This document shows positions 33,758 through 42,453 of a stretch of DNA of 64,000 bases, one piece after another. Every line of letters starts with the position of its first letter. Position 1 is the first letter of the stretch. The notes beneath the pieces are model-generated. The model did not search any database and was not told the origin of the DNA. It saw nothing but the letters and a program-made list of their open reading frames with translations. This DNA is from UBA940 sp031547885 (lineage in GTDB: Bacteria > Bacteroidota > Bacteroidia > Bacteroidales > Rikenellaceae). The position numbers and the translations under genes were made by a program. The stretch covers positions 3,996 through 67,995 of the forward strand of contig JAVBRO010000024.1 of NCBI GenBank assembly GCA_031547885.1. Reading direction: 5' to 3'.

Positions 33758-36119
33758 AAAAAGGATACCCCACCCCGAAATTCAGAGCGGTATTTTTCCA
33801 CTTGAAATCATGTATCCACCGCTCGCCGAAAGGCCGGTTGGGACTGAAAAGTTGTATCCCCCAGTCCAGCCGCAGGACGACGAAACGCAGGTCGACGCGG
33901 GCGCCCAAGCCGGTATTAAATCCGAGCTGTTTGTAAAATTCCTTGAAGTAAAATACCGCCGTGTCGGGATATTCGTCGGGTTTCGAACGCATGAACCATA
34001 TGTTCCCGGCATCGAAGAACATGGCGCCGCGCAGGATGTTCCAGACGGGGAAACGCAGTTCCAGGTTCATTTCGAGTTTTACATCACCCATCTGAGCCGG
34101 ATAATCCTGCTGTTCATATAGCTGCGTGCCTGGACCGAGGGTTCTGACGGCCCATCCGCGCATGCTGTTGACGCCGCCCGCAAAGAAGAGTTTGTCGAAC
34201 GGCGGCGAAGTCGAATTGCCGTATGAATAGATGGCGCCACCCTGCAAACGATATGCGAGAGCCGTTTTTTCGCCCAGCACGATCTTCTGGCTGAAACTCA
34301 TATCCCCGCGGACATATTGCGAAAACTGTATTCCGAAAGCATTGTAATACCCCGCGGCAGTGGGATGTGAAAACCAGTGCGCAAGTCCACTGAGCAGGTT
34401 TCCCGTGGTTTCGGCGTTCACCCTGAGGACTACCGCACCGGCATTCAGGTCGCGCGGCTGGTTGTTGAAGACGTACGACGCGGATATCCCTGCGATCAAC
34501 TGGTCGGCGTAACTGGCCACCAGGTAGGGATTGTTCAACTGCCGCGCGAAATCGGGGCTCATATACCCCATATTCACCACGTTTATATCCAGCGGGCGTA
34601 TAGATATGTTCTCAAAACGGCGTATGCCCCATGTATAGCCCCAGTTGAGTCCGAAAAGCGCGCGGCTGTAGTAGATTCGGTCCTGCCAGTTCGCCGAAAG
34701 CGCAAGTTTCGACGAAGGGTTTTTTGCACGGTTGTATTTGTCTATGTTCCAGAAAAAGATGAACCTCGGAAATGTGAACGAAATGCCCCCTCCCAGCTCG
34801 TAGGACAGTTTCCGCGTGCTGGATTTGAGAAACTCGAACCCCGCTGTGAACGAAGCGTCGAACAGTTCGGCCCCGCGGAACAGGTTGCGGTTCTGGTAGC
34901 CGAGCGTCCCCCGAAGCCCGTAGAAACTGGACGTGGTGCTTCCTTCGACGTCGACCCGGAAACTCTGGCGCAGCGCCGGAACGCACCGGATGTCGCAGTT
35001 AAGATAGTTTTCCGATGTGGTTTCAGTGCGTCCTTCCCCTGCATCGTCGCTTCCCCCTACGAAGGTCACCTGGCTTTCGCCGGCATCGGCCTCGACAGGG
35101 TCGAACAGGATGCTGACACTGCGGAACGCCCCCAGCCGCATCAACTCGCTTGATGTCGTCGAAACGCGCTCGGCCGAATAGAGGGAGTTGGAACCGAACT
35201 TTATGGAGCGCTGCAATATCTTGGGCCTGATCCTAAGTTTTTCGCCGTGGTAAACGATGTTAAGTCCGCGCGAACGGATCGTATCAGGCGTAACATTTGT
35301 TACACTTTCCGCCAACGGATTGTAGTCCGGATACACGTATATATCTTTGAGGCGGTATATCTTGTTGTTGACGTACAGCGGTGTCCCGTCTTCGCGGTAG
35401 CTGTCGAGCTGGCGGTGCACGATCATCTTCAGGTCGATCAGGTAGTCGCCCCTCGGCCAGTATTCATAAGTGATATTGCTCACGCCGAATCCGTAATACC
35501 CGCGGTTGCGCAGGATCGACGTTATCCGTTCGCGCTCGGCGGTCATCACGCCGATATCGAATATGTCGCCGACGTGCAGCAGCGTTTCGGTGCTATCCTG
35601 CATGACGATATCCTCGAGGAATTTATCTCTGAAATCGTATTTTATCGACGCTATGCGCGAAGGGGCGCCCTGATGCACGCCGTACGCGGCTTTGATCTTG
35701 CGGTTGCGGATGGTGTCGACCGAGTACCACGCCTCGCCCTCGAAAAAGCCGCGCGAAGCCATATAGGTCTCGAAATATTCCACCGACCGTTGGGTTTTGT
35801 CCGGATCCCATATCGCGGGTTCCTCGCCCGCCCGACGCAGGAAACGGTGCCAGCCGTTGTTCTTCTCGGGTTTGGCCTGGGAGTACATCCAGGCGTATAA
35901 ATTCGTGCCGAGGAAGCGCCTGTTCGGCGACTGCTGCACGTAGCGATCCAACTCGCCTGCTGTGATGCGCTCTTTCCGGGGCGCGTCTTTGTCAGTTTCG
36001 ATCACATTGCGCTTCAACAGATAGCTGCCCTCGGGAATATGGCGCGTGACGCTGCACGACGACAGCGCCGCGCCTGCCAGAGCGGCCATCAGCAGAAGTA
36101 TCAGTCGCCTGTGATTCAT
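33756..36119 (-). CDS. TamL-like BamA/TamA-family outer-membrane lipoprotein
   Basis: 787 residues. Unlike proteobacterial TamA it has a lipoprotein signal (LSSC, Cys22), the mark of Bacteroidetes TamL. POTRA-like domains occupy roughly 30-330, and the C-terminal 16-strand barrel carries GGVNSMRGW (substrate-loop type motif) and ends GVGYPF. It probably works with an inner-membrane TamB in outer-membrane assembly; no tamB is within the window. Monocistronic in this view. Confidence 0.85.
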   Translation of the reverse strand: MNHRRLILLLMAALAGAALSSCSVTRHIPEGSYLLKRNVIETDKDAPRKERITAGELDRYVQQSPNRRFLGTNLYAWMYSQAKPEKNNGWHRFLRRAGEEPAIWDPDKTQRSVEYFETYMASRGFFEGEAWYSVDTIRNRKIKAAYGVHQGAPSRIASIKYDFRDKFLEDIVMQDSTETLLHVGDIFDIGVMTAERERITSILRNRGYYGFGVSNITYEYWPRGDYLIDLKMIVHRQLDSYREDGTPLYVNNKIYRLKDIYVYPDYNPLAESVTNVTPDTIRSRGLNIVYHGEKLRIRPKILQRSIKFGSNSLYSAERVSTTSSELMRLGAFRSVSILFDPVEADAGESQVTFVGGSDDAGEGRTETTSENYLNCDIRCVPALRQSFRVDVEGSTTSSFYGLRGTLGYQNRNLFRGAELFDASFTAGFEFLKSSTRKLSYELGGGISFTFPRFIFFWNIDKYNRAKNPSSKLALSANWQDRIYYSRALFGLNWGYTWGIRRFENISIRPLDINVVNMGYMSPDFARQLNNPYLVASYADQLIAGISASYVFNNQPRDLNAGAVVLRVNAETTGNLLSGLAHWFSHPTAAGYYNAFGIQFSQYVRGDMSFSQKIVLGEKTALAYRLQGGAIYSYGNSTSPPFDKLFFAGGVNSMRGWAVRTLGPGTQLYEQQDYPAQMGDVKLEMNLELRFPVWNILRGAMFFDAGNIWFMRSKPDEYPDTAVFYFKEFYKQLGFNTGLGARVDLRFVVLRLDWGIQLFSPNRPFGERWIHDFKWKNTALNFGVGYPF

Positions 36120-36213
36120 TGAGTTTGCAGCGATGAGATTATTTATCAGTTACCTTCCTCGCAAGACGCCTTCACCAGCCTGTGGCTGACGGTCGGCGCT
36201 CGGTCGGTGATTA

Positions 36214-36228
36214 TTTTGCTTCGCAAAA
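36214..36228. terminator. short terminator-like hairpin after the nitroreductase gene
   Basis: TTTTGC (36214-36219) pairs with GCAAAA (36223-36228) around a TTC loop. Weak but correctly placed. Confidence 0.4.
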
Positions 36229-36231
36229 CAA

Positions 36232-36984
36232 TTAATTGAAAAAGCCTTTCCGGACAAGTTCGTCGAAATAGACTTTCGAGAAAGCGCGGTTATCTTCCCC
36301 TTTATAACGCCGTTCGGTAAAAATTCGTGCGAGGTTCGGAAGATTATTAATTTCCAAAAGCCCGGCGGTCTCTTCCGAGGCTTCCCTTTCGGCCCAAAAC
36401 GTCTCTATTTCGGCATCAGACGGATCGTGGTAGATATTCTCGTGGACGACAGCCTCGAGCGGAAGGCGGTCTGTAAGAGGAATTTCCTCTGCCGGATAAC
36501 CCGCTACGACCGTCATGACAGGGATCACACCCTCGGGAATTTGGAGTATCTCCGATATCTTCGGCGCCGTGTAGAAGGTCGTGCCCAGATAGCATATCCC
36601 CAATCCGTGAGCCTCGGCTTCCAGGGCGAGGTTTTCCGATGCAAGCAGTGCGTCGGACATAGCATTCAAAAACCACACGAAATTATCATATTCCGGTTTT
36701 GCGCCGCGAAGTTCGCACCACCGGCTGAAACGCCTCACGTCGGCGCAAAAAGTGAATACCGCCGGGGCCGACATGGCGGGCTGGTTGAAATGGCACGGCG
36801 CAAGCCGCTCGCGCAACTCCGGATCGGTCGTCACGATTATGCTGTATACCTGCATGTTGCCGGTGTTAGACGCCCTTGCCGCGGCTTCCAGTATTTGGCG
36901 CATCACATCGGCGGGTATCGGATCAGGAAGGAATTTTCGGTGTGAACGGTGTCCGGCTATCTCTTTAATCATCTTGTCTGGCAT
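36232..36984 (-). CDS. Nitroreductase-family FMN oxidoreductase
   Basis: About 250 residues from the ATG at 36984 (MPDKMIKEI); the ATG at 36972 is also possible. FMN-binding signals HRSHRKFLPDPIP near the start, AAARASNTGNMQ, and GLGICYLGT. The family reduces nitro compounds, quinones or flavins with NAD(P)H; physiological substrate unknown. A -7 box lies at 36997-37004, which leaves a very short leader. Confidence 0.87.
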   Translation of the reverse strand: MPDKMIKEIAGHRSHRKFLPDPIPADVMRQILEAAARASNTGNMQVYSIIVTTDPELRERLAPCHFNQPAMSAPAVFTFCADVRRFSRWCELRGAKPEYDNFVWFLNAMSDALLASENLALEAEAHGLGICYLGTTFYTAPKISEILQIPEGVIPVMTVVAGYPAEEIPLTDRLPLEAVVHENIYHDPSDAEIETFWAEREASEETAGLLEINNLPNLARIFTERRYKGEDNRAFSKVYFDELVRKGFFN

Positions 36985-36996
36985 ATTTACAATGGA

Positions 36997-37004
36997 CAAA
37001 AATA
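36997..37004 (-). promoter_or_regulatory. -7 box (TATTTTTG) of the nitroreductase gene
   Basis: Minus-strand TATTTTTG directly before the nitroreductase start; favours starts at 36984 or 36972 over the upstream codon at 37008. Confidence 0.5.
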
Positions 37005-37037
37005 GCAAGAATATCCTGATATTTTTTAGAAATTTTA

Positions 37038-37045
37038 TATATTTG
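37038..37045 (+). promoter_or_regulatory. -7 box (TATATTTG) of the dapF operon
   Basis: TATATTTG, 20 bases before the dapF ATG. Confidence 0.55.
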
Positions 37046-37065
37046 CAAGGATACTAAAACGACGC

Positions 37066-37884
37066 ATGGTCATCGGTTTTGCGAAATACGAAGGTACAGG
37101 CAATGATTTCATAATCATCGACGCCCGCACGCTCGATTTCGAGTTCCCGCCGGAATTCGTAGCGGCCTTGTGCGACCGTCATTTCGGTATCGGGGCCGAC
37201 GGCCTGATGCTGTTTGAAGTCGGCGCCGGCAAGGCCGATTTCGACATGCGCTACTTCAATTCCGACGGTTTCGAAGCCACAATGTGCGGCAACGGCGGAC
37301 GCTGCATAGCGCTGTTCGCCCACCATCAGGGTATCGGCGGCCGTGAAAAAGTATTCAGCGGGGCCGACGGGCTTCACCGCGCGAAAATATCCAGGGCCGA
37401 CGACCTGCGCGGCACGGTCGAACTCCAGCTCAACCACACCGGAGAGGCGGAACAAAAGGAAGATTATTTTATTCTCAATACCGGTTCGCCGCATTATGTG
37501 AAGTTCGTGACCGGCATCGACGACGTCGACGTGGTCGGCGAAGGACGCGAGATACGCTACGATCCGGAATACGGCCCGAAAGGCGTGAATGTCAATTTCG
37601 TGGAGGTCACGGGCGAAGGCTCTTTCCGCCTGCGTACATACGAGCGCGGCGTGGAGGATGAAACGCAGGCCTGCGGTACGGGCGCCACGGCTGCGGCTAT
37701 AGCCGTGCATCTTGCGAAACAACCATCCTGCAGCCGCTTTTCGATACAGGCGCAGGGCGGACAGTTGACTGTATCCTTCAATTCCGACGGCCGCGGCCTT
37801 TTCACGGATGTGTGGCTGCGCGGCGGGGCGCGCAAAGTGTTCCACGGCAAATTCGAAACCGAAAATTTCATCGGATTACTGTAA
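37066..37884 (+). CDS. dapF: Diaminopimelate epimerase
   Basis: 272 residues. Both catalytic cysteines are in place: MCGNGGRC and QACGTGATA; the N-terminal GTGNDFI loop is also typical. It converts LL- to meso-diaminopimelate for peptidoglycan and lysine. First gene of a plus-strand run with a small acidic protein, an alpha/beta hydrolase and rpiB. Confidence 0.96.
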   Translation: MVIGFAKYEGTGNDFIIIDARTLDFEFPPEFVAALCDRHFGIGADGLMLFEVGAGKADFDMRYFNSDGFEATMCGNGGRCIALFAHHQGIGGREKVFSGADGLHRAKISRADDLRGTVELQLNHTGEAEQKEDYFILNTGSPHYVKFVTGIDDVDVVGEGREIRYDPEYGPKGVNVNFVEVTGEGSFRLRTYERGVEDETQACGTGATAAAIAVHLAKQPSCSRFSIQAQGGQLTVSFNSDGRGLFTDVWLRGGARKVFHGKFETENFIGLL

Positions 37885-37939
37885 TCCCCCATCCCAACAG
37901 AAACCATTTCCCAAGACAGCTTCCAATATTCCCTTTAAG

Positions 37940-38152
37940 ATGAAATCGCACACGGATTTTAAGTTAAAAGAGAGTGTAGTTGATCCTGACGATGCGATCA
38001 GGAAACCGGCCAAACTTGATCCTGCCCGCAAAAGCGGCAAGGAACGTCATTCGCTCTACGACGGACTCGGCGACGATGAAGACGAAGAGCTTGATTATCA
38101 CGCCAAGCGCGAGTCGGTGCTCGATTACTTCGACGACGGAGAAGAAGAGTGA
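37940..38152 (+). CDS. Small acidic protein of unknown function
   Basis: 70 residues from the ATG at 37940 (MKSHTDFKLKES); a longer frame from 37808 overlaps dapF and is unlikely. The second half is strongly acidic (GLGDDEDEELDYH and YFDDGEEE) after a basic stretch (RKPAKLDPARKSGKER). No domain recognised. It sits 55 bases after dapF and 98 before the hydrolase start. Confidence 0.6.
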   Translation: MKSHTDFKLKESVVDPDDAIRKPAKLDPARKSGKERHSLYDGLGDDEDEELDYHAKRESVLDYFDDGEEE

Positions 38153-38250
38153 TAATACCGGGCCGGGTGGAATGCCCCCTGTCCGTCCATAAATGTTTTT
38201 TGAAAACCTGCCCCCTTATGGCGGACGGGTTTGTATTTTTTATTTTCAGG

Positions 38251-39063
38251 ATGGAAAAGTTCATAATTGCCGACGGATGCGCCATCCGTATCGGGGACAC
38301 GCTGAAGGGCGATCGTGCGGTCGTGTTGCTGCACGGCTATCTCGAATCGCTGAATGTGTGGGACGGTTTCGCGGGGCTGATACAGCCTTACGTGCGCGTC
38401 ATCGCCCCCGACCTTCCCGGACACGGCATTTCAGAGATCAAAGGCGATATCCATACGATGGATTTTCTTGCAGGGGTCGTGCATGGAGCGTTGGTTGAAT
38501 TGGGCGTTGCAAAATGCACTATGGTAGGACATTCCATGGGAGGGTATGTCGCGTTGGCGTTAGCGGGAAAGTACCCGGAAATGCTCGATGGATTGGTGCT
38601 GTTCTCGTCCACCCCGAACCCCGATCCGCCCGAAAAACGCGAGGCACGCGAACGCGAAGTGCAGATCGTGCTGGGCGGAAAAAAGGAACTGCTCGCCAGG
38701 ACTCTGCCCGGGAAAGGGTTCGCTGCTGAAAACCGCACGAAATTTGCAGACGATATAGAGGATCTCGCCGAACAGGTGATGCTGACCGAGGACGATGGCG
38801 TTGTGGCTCTGCTGCGGGGGATGGAAGAGCGCAAGGATATGAACGAAATGCTCCATAGCCTGAAAGCGCCTCAATTATTTATTTTGGGACGCAAGGATGA
38901 ATACATTACGCAGGAAACAGCCGACGCTATGGTAAAGAACCATCCGCAGGCAAGTGTGGTCTGGCTGGAGAATTCGGGACATATGGGATTCGTCGAAGAG
39001 CCCCTGAAGTCAGCTGAAGCGTTGCTTGATTTTATGAAAATTAACTATAAGAAAGATAATTGA
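38251..39063 (+). CDS. Alpha/beta-fold hydrolase
   Basis: 270 residues from the ATG at 38251 (MEKFIIADG), preferred to the frame from 38149, which overlaps the small acidic gene. Oxyanion-hole LLHGYLES, nucleophile elbow GHSMGGY (Ser), acid in LGRKDEYI (Asp) and base in NSGHMGF (His), so the catalytic triad is complete. The substrate is unknown. Followed by rpiB after 8 bases. Confidence 0.88.
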   Translation: MEKFIIADGCAIRIGDTLKGDRAVVLLHGYLESLNVWDGFAGLIQPYVRVIAPDLPGHGISEIKGDIHTMDFLAGVVHGALVELGVAKCTMVGHSMGGYVALALAGKYPEMLDGLVLFSSTPNPDPPEKREAREREVQIVLGGKKELLARTLPGKGFAAENRTKFADDIEDLAEQVMLTEDDGVVALLRGMEERKDMNEMLHSLKAPQLFILGRKDEYITQETADAMVKNHPQASVVWLENSGHMGFVEEPLKSAEALLDFMKINYKKDN

Positions 39064-39071
39064 TTATAAAA

Positions 39072-39524
39072 ATGAAAAAAATTGGAATCGCCGCGGACCA
39101 TGCCGGCTTTGAACTGAAAGAGTACCTCGTCGGATATCTCACCTCGCTCGGATATGAAGTATTCGATTTCGGATGCTATTCGGAAGAGCCGTGCGACTAC
39201 CCCGACGTCGGACATCCGCTCGGAGAAAGCATCTCGAAAGGGGAACTTGAGCGCGGCATCTCGGTCTGCGGATCGGGCGTCGGCATCAATATAGTCGTCA
39301 ACAAACACTACGGGGTGCGCGGCGCACTGTGCTGGGAGCCGGAAATCGCAGAACTCAGCCGCCGCCACAACAACGCCAACGTGATGAGCCTGCCAGGGCG
39401 TTTCATGGACAACGCTACGGCTGAAAAATGCGTAAAGATCTTCCTCGAAACCGAATTCGAAGGCGGCCGCCACCAGAAACGCATCGACAAAATCGAAGTC
39501 GGAACGCCGACGGCGATTAGATGA
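39072..39524 (+). CDS. rpiB: Ribose-5-phosphate isomerase B
   Basis: 150 residues from the ATG at 39072 (MKKIGIAADHAG); the TTG at 39060 is rejected. Motifs GIAADHAGFELK, DFGCYSEEPCDYPD, SVCGSGVGINI (with the active Cys) and ALCWEPEIA are typical. Interconverts ribulose- and ribose-5-phosphate. Ends at a strong terminator shared with tpiA. Confidence 0.95.
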   Translation: MKKIGIAADHAGFELKEYLVGYLTSLGYEVFDFGCYSEEPCDYPDVGHPLGESISKGELERGISVCGSGVGINIVVNKHYGVRGALCWEPEIAELSRRHNNANVMSLPGRFMDNATAEKCVKIFLETEFEGGRHQKRIDKIEVGTPTAIR

Positions 39525-39593
39525 GGTTTCACATCAAAAGACTAAACCTTTAGGCACAGCGCGACCGTCATTGTCGTCTGCTTTAGCTGACGG

Positions 39594-39635
39594 ACAAACG
39601 GAAAAGGAGCTGAAATCAGCTCCTTTTCCGTTTGT
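39594..39635. terminator. bidirectional intrinsic terminator between rpiB and tpiA
   Basis: A 19-20-bp perfect stem (39594-39613 with 39616-39635) with a minimal loop, A-rich on one side and T-rich on the other. Confidence 0.9.
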
Positions 39636-39651
39636 TACACAGTGGGTTCAA

Positions 39652-40404
39652 TCAGAAACCCGCGCCGATTCCGAGAAAATCTTCGGCCTTGAGCGCCGCT
39701 CCGCCGATCAGTCCGCCGTCGACGTCCGCCTTTGCAAATATCTCTTTCGCATTGTCGGGTTTGACGCTTCCGCCGTAGAGGATCGGTGTTTTGTCTGCAT
39801 ACGCGCCGAACTTGGCCGCGAGGACCTTGCGGATGAAAGCGTGCATCTCCTGAGCCTGGTCCGAAGTGGCTACCTTGCCGGTGCCGATCGCCCATACGGG
39901 TTCGTATGCGATGATCAGTTTCTTATACTCCTCTTCCGTGAGGTTGAAAACAACCTCCTCGACCTGCGCCTTCACGACGTCGAACAGCTTGCCGCTTTCG
40001 CGCTCTTCTAGGGTCTCGCCGACGCAATAGATGGGTATGAGGCCGTTGGCATAGGCCTGTTTCATGCGCTTGTTGAGCGTAGCGCTGGTTTCGCCGTAAT
40101 ACTGGCGGCGCTCCGAGTGGCCAAGTATCACATACTGCACGCCCAGCGACGCGATCATTTCGGCCGAAACTTCGCCCGTGTAGGCACCTTTGGCCTCTTC
40201 GGCGCAGTTCTGCGCACCGACCTTGACGGCAGTCCCGCATGTGGCTTTCGCCACATCCGAAAGGTGTGTATAGGGCGGGCATACTATGAAATCGACGGCA
40301 TTGCACGATGTGCCGAGTCCTTTCAATACCGATTTTACCAGTTCGACGCCCTGTTCCGGCGTGGTGTTCATTTTCCAGTTACCTGCTACGATTTTCCTTC
40401 TCAT
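39652..40404 (-). CDS. tpiA: Triosephosphate isomerase
   Basis: 250 residues with AGNWKMN (Lys), ILGHSERR (His) and IAYEPVWAIGTGK (Glu and flexible loop). Full length. Glycolytic interconversion of dihydroxyacetone phosphate and glyceraldehyde-3-phosphate. Last gene of the lysS-small membrane protein-tpiA run, with a 21-base gap from the middle gene. Confidence 0.97.
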   Translation of the reverse strand: MRRKIVAGNWKMNTTPEQGVELVKSVLKGLGTSCNAVDFIVCPPYTHLSDVAKATCGTAVKVGAQNCAEEAKGAYTGEVSAEMIASLGVQYVILGHSERRQYYGETSATLNKRMKQAYANGLIPIYCVGETLEERESGKLFDVVKAQVEEVVFNLTEEEYKKLIIAYEPVWAIGTGKVATSDQAQEMHAFIRKVLAAKFGAYADKTPILYGGSVKPDNAKEIFAKADVDGGLIGGAALKAEDFLGIGAGF

Positions 40405-40425
40405 TGCTAAAAATATTTGAATTAG

Positions 40426-40632
40426 TTATTTATTACTATTGTCTTTCTTCTTCAGGATGGGTTTCGGAACTAAAAACAGAGCCGGTAGTGCTATAAGCGC
40501 TGCGAATACTTTCTGGAACACATGCCTTACGTCCGGGTTGTACTCCTTGTGCCAGAGCATCAGCATGATAAACTGTCCGACAGCGCCAATAACGAGAATT
40601 ATTACAGTCAGTTTTTCCGCCCTGCTTTTCAT
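40426..40632 (-). CDS. Small two-span membrane protein
   Basis: 68 residues with two hydrophobic segments (LTVIILVIGAVGQFIMLML and VFAALIALPALFLVP) and a basic C-terminus. Its start codon directly abuts the lysS stop codon, so translation is probably coupled. No family recognised. Confidence 0.65.
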   Translation of the reverse strand: MKSRAEKLTVIILVIGAVGQFIMLMLWHKEYNPDVRHVFQKVFAALIALPALFLVPKPILKKKDNSNK

Positions 40633-42357
40633 CTATTCAGACACCCATTTGGCAATATCTTCCACAGTCGGGTTTTTGAGGCCCAACTTGTTTTTCTTGT
40701 TGAAGCCGCAAAGGTCGTTGAACAGTTTGGCGGCGGGGAGTTTACGCACCGACTCGACCGTGATATAACCCATCTTTTGCACCACAGGAACCCATTCGGC
40801 CGGCACTCCGATTTCGGTGTATTTCTCTTCAGGATCGACCGTAGCGGCCTTGACGGGCTTCATCTGGGGGAAGAACAGCACCTCCTGGATCGACGACTGG
40901 TCGGTCATCAGCATGGTCAGGCGGTCGATGCCGATACCCATGCCCGATGTCGGCGGCATGCCGTATTCCAGCGCCTGCACGAAGTCCATATCAATGAACA
41001 TCGCCTCGTCGTCGCCCTTTTCGCTCAGGCGCAGTTGCTCCTGAAAGCGCTCCAACTGGTCGATCGGGTCGTTCAGCTCGGAATATGCGTTGCAGAGCTC
41101 CTTGCCGTTCACGAACAATTCGAAACGCTCGGTCAGCTCGGGATCGGTGCGGTGGCGCTTGCACAGCGGCGACATTTCGATCGGGTAATCCATTATGAAT
41201 GTGGGCTGTATAAGGTCGACCTCGCACTTCTCGCCGAAAATGGCGTCGATCAGCTTGCCCTTGCCCATCGTTTCGTCGACCTCGACACCCTGCCTTTTGC
41301 ACTCGGCGCGAAGCTCATCCTCGCTCTTGCCGGTGATATCGAATCCTGTCTTTTCGCGGATGGCATCGGTCATCGTCAGACGGCGGAACGGGGGCGTAAA
41401 GTCTATTTCGTTGCCCCAGGCCTGCACTTTGGTCTTTCCGTGCAGTGCCAGGGCCACCTCGGCGATCATCTTCTCGGTGAACTCCATCATCCACAGGTAG
41501 TCCTTGTAGGCCACGTAGATCTCCATGACGGTGAACTCCGGGTTGTGCGTGCGATCCATTCCCTCGTTGCGGAAGTCCTTTGCGAACTCGTAAACGCCAT
41601 CGTAACCACCGACGATCAATTTCTTTAGATACAACTCATTAGCGATACGAAGGTAGAGTTCTATGTTGAGCGCGTTGTGATGCGTGATGAACGGACGGGC
41701 GGCGGCTCCTCCGGGTATCGGCTGAAGTATCGGGGTCTCGACCTCGACATACCCGAAGCTGTCGAAGAAGCGGCGCATGGTCGAAATGACTTTCGCGCGT
41801 TTCATGAAGACATCCCTCACGGCCGGATTCACGGCGAGGTCGACGTAGCGGTGGCGGTATCTCTGTTCGGGGTCGGTGAACGCATCGTATATCTGCCCAT
41901 CCTTCTCCTTGACTATCGGCAGCACTTTCAGCGACTTCGACAGCAGCGTGAGCTCATTGCAGTGCACTGAGAGTTCACCTGTCTGGGTGATGAAGGCAAA
42001 CCCCTCTACGCCAACGAAATCACCTATGTCGAGCAGTTTTTTGAAAACGACGTTGTACATCGTCTTATCCTCGCCCGGGCAGATATCGTCGCGCTTGATA
42101 TAGACCTGCATCCGGCCCGTATGGTCCTGGATCTCGAAGAAAGACGCGCTGCCCATGATGCGGCGGCTCATTATGCGCCCCGCGATGCGGACTTCCTGGA
42201 AATTATTCTTCTCAGCGGAGTAATCTTTCGCTATTTCGGCGGCCGTAGCCGTAACTTCGTATTTTGCAGCCGGATAGGGATCGATGCCCAGACGGCGCAG
42301 TTCGGCGAGAGACTCACGCCTCAGCTGTTCCTGTTCAGATAGTTCGTTGAAACTCAT
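40633..42357 (-). CDS. lysS: Lysyl-tRNA synthetase, class II
   Basis: 574 residues. N-terminal OB fold for the anticodon (to about 150), then the class II core with motif 2 (FRNEGMDRTHNPEFT) and motif 3 (GMGIGIDRLTML). About 70 residues follow the usual end near FFPQMKP and contain helix-hairpin-helix-like sequence (VESVRKLPAAKLFNDLCGF), an extension common in Bacteroidetes. Charges tRNA-Lys. Confidence 0.96.
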   Translation of the reverse strand: MSFNELSEQEQLRRESLAELRRLGIDPYPAAKYEVTATAAEIAKDYSAEKNNFQEVRIAGRIMSRRIMGSASFFEIQDHTGRMQVYIKRDDICPGEDKTMYNVVFKKLLDIGDFVGVEGFAFITQTGELSVHCNELTLLSKSLKVLPIVKEKDGQIYDAFTDPEQRYRHRYVDLAVNPAVRDVFMKRAKVISTMRRFFDSFGYVEVETPILQPIPGGAAARPFITHHNALNIELYLRIANELYLKKLIVGGYDGVYEFAKDFRNEGMDRTHNPEFTVMEIYVAYKDYLWMMEFTEKMIAEVALALHGKTKVQAWGNEIDFTPPFRRLTMTDAIREKTGFDITGKSEDELRAECKRQGVEVDETMGKGKLIDAIFGEKCEVDLIQPTFIMDYPIEMSPLCKRHRTDPELTERFELFVNGKELCNAYSELNDPIDQLERFQEQLRLSEKGDDEAMFIDMDFVQALEYGMPPTSGMGIGIDRLTMLMTDQSSIQEVLFFPQMKPVKAATVDPEEKYTEIGVPAEWVPVVQKMGYITVESVRKLPAAKLFNDLCGFNKKNKLGLKNPTVEDIAKWVSE

Positions 42358-42384
42358 ATTGCTTGGTGGTTATTTTCAGAGGTG

Positions 42385-42392
42385 CAAAGATA
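42385..42392 (-). promoter_or_regulatory. -7 box (TATCTTTG) of lysS
   Basis: Minus-strand TATCTTTG, 28 bases before the lysS ATG. Confidence 0.5.
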
Positions 42393-42401
42393 CAAAAAAG
42401 A

Positions 42402-42450
42402 ATGGTTAATGGTTAATGATTAATGATTGTGATTTTCAATTAACCATTGA
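42402..42450. repeat. AT-rich 7-bp-period repeat with an inverted arm
   Basis: AATGGTT/AATGATT units repeat with a 7-base period, followed by ATTAACCATT, which is the reverse complement of the first unit. It lies between the permease stop and the lysS promoter and could fold into an AT-rich hairpin. Confidence 0.5.
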
Positions 42451-42453
42451 TCA

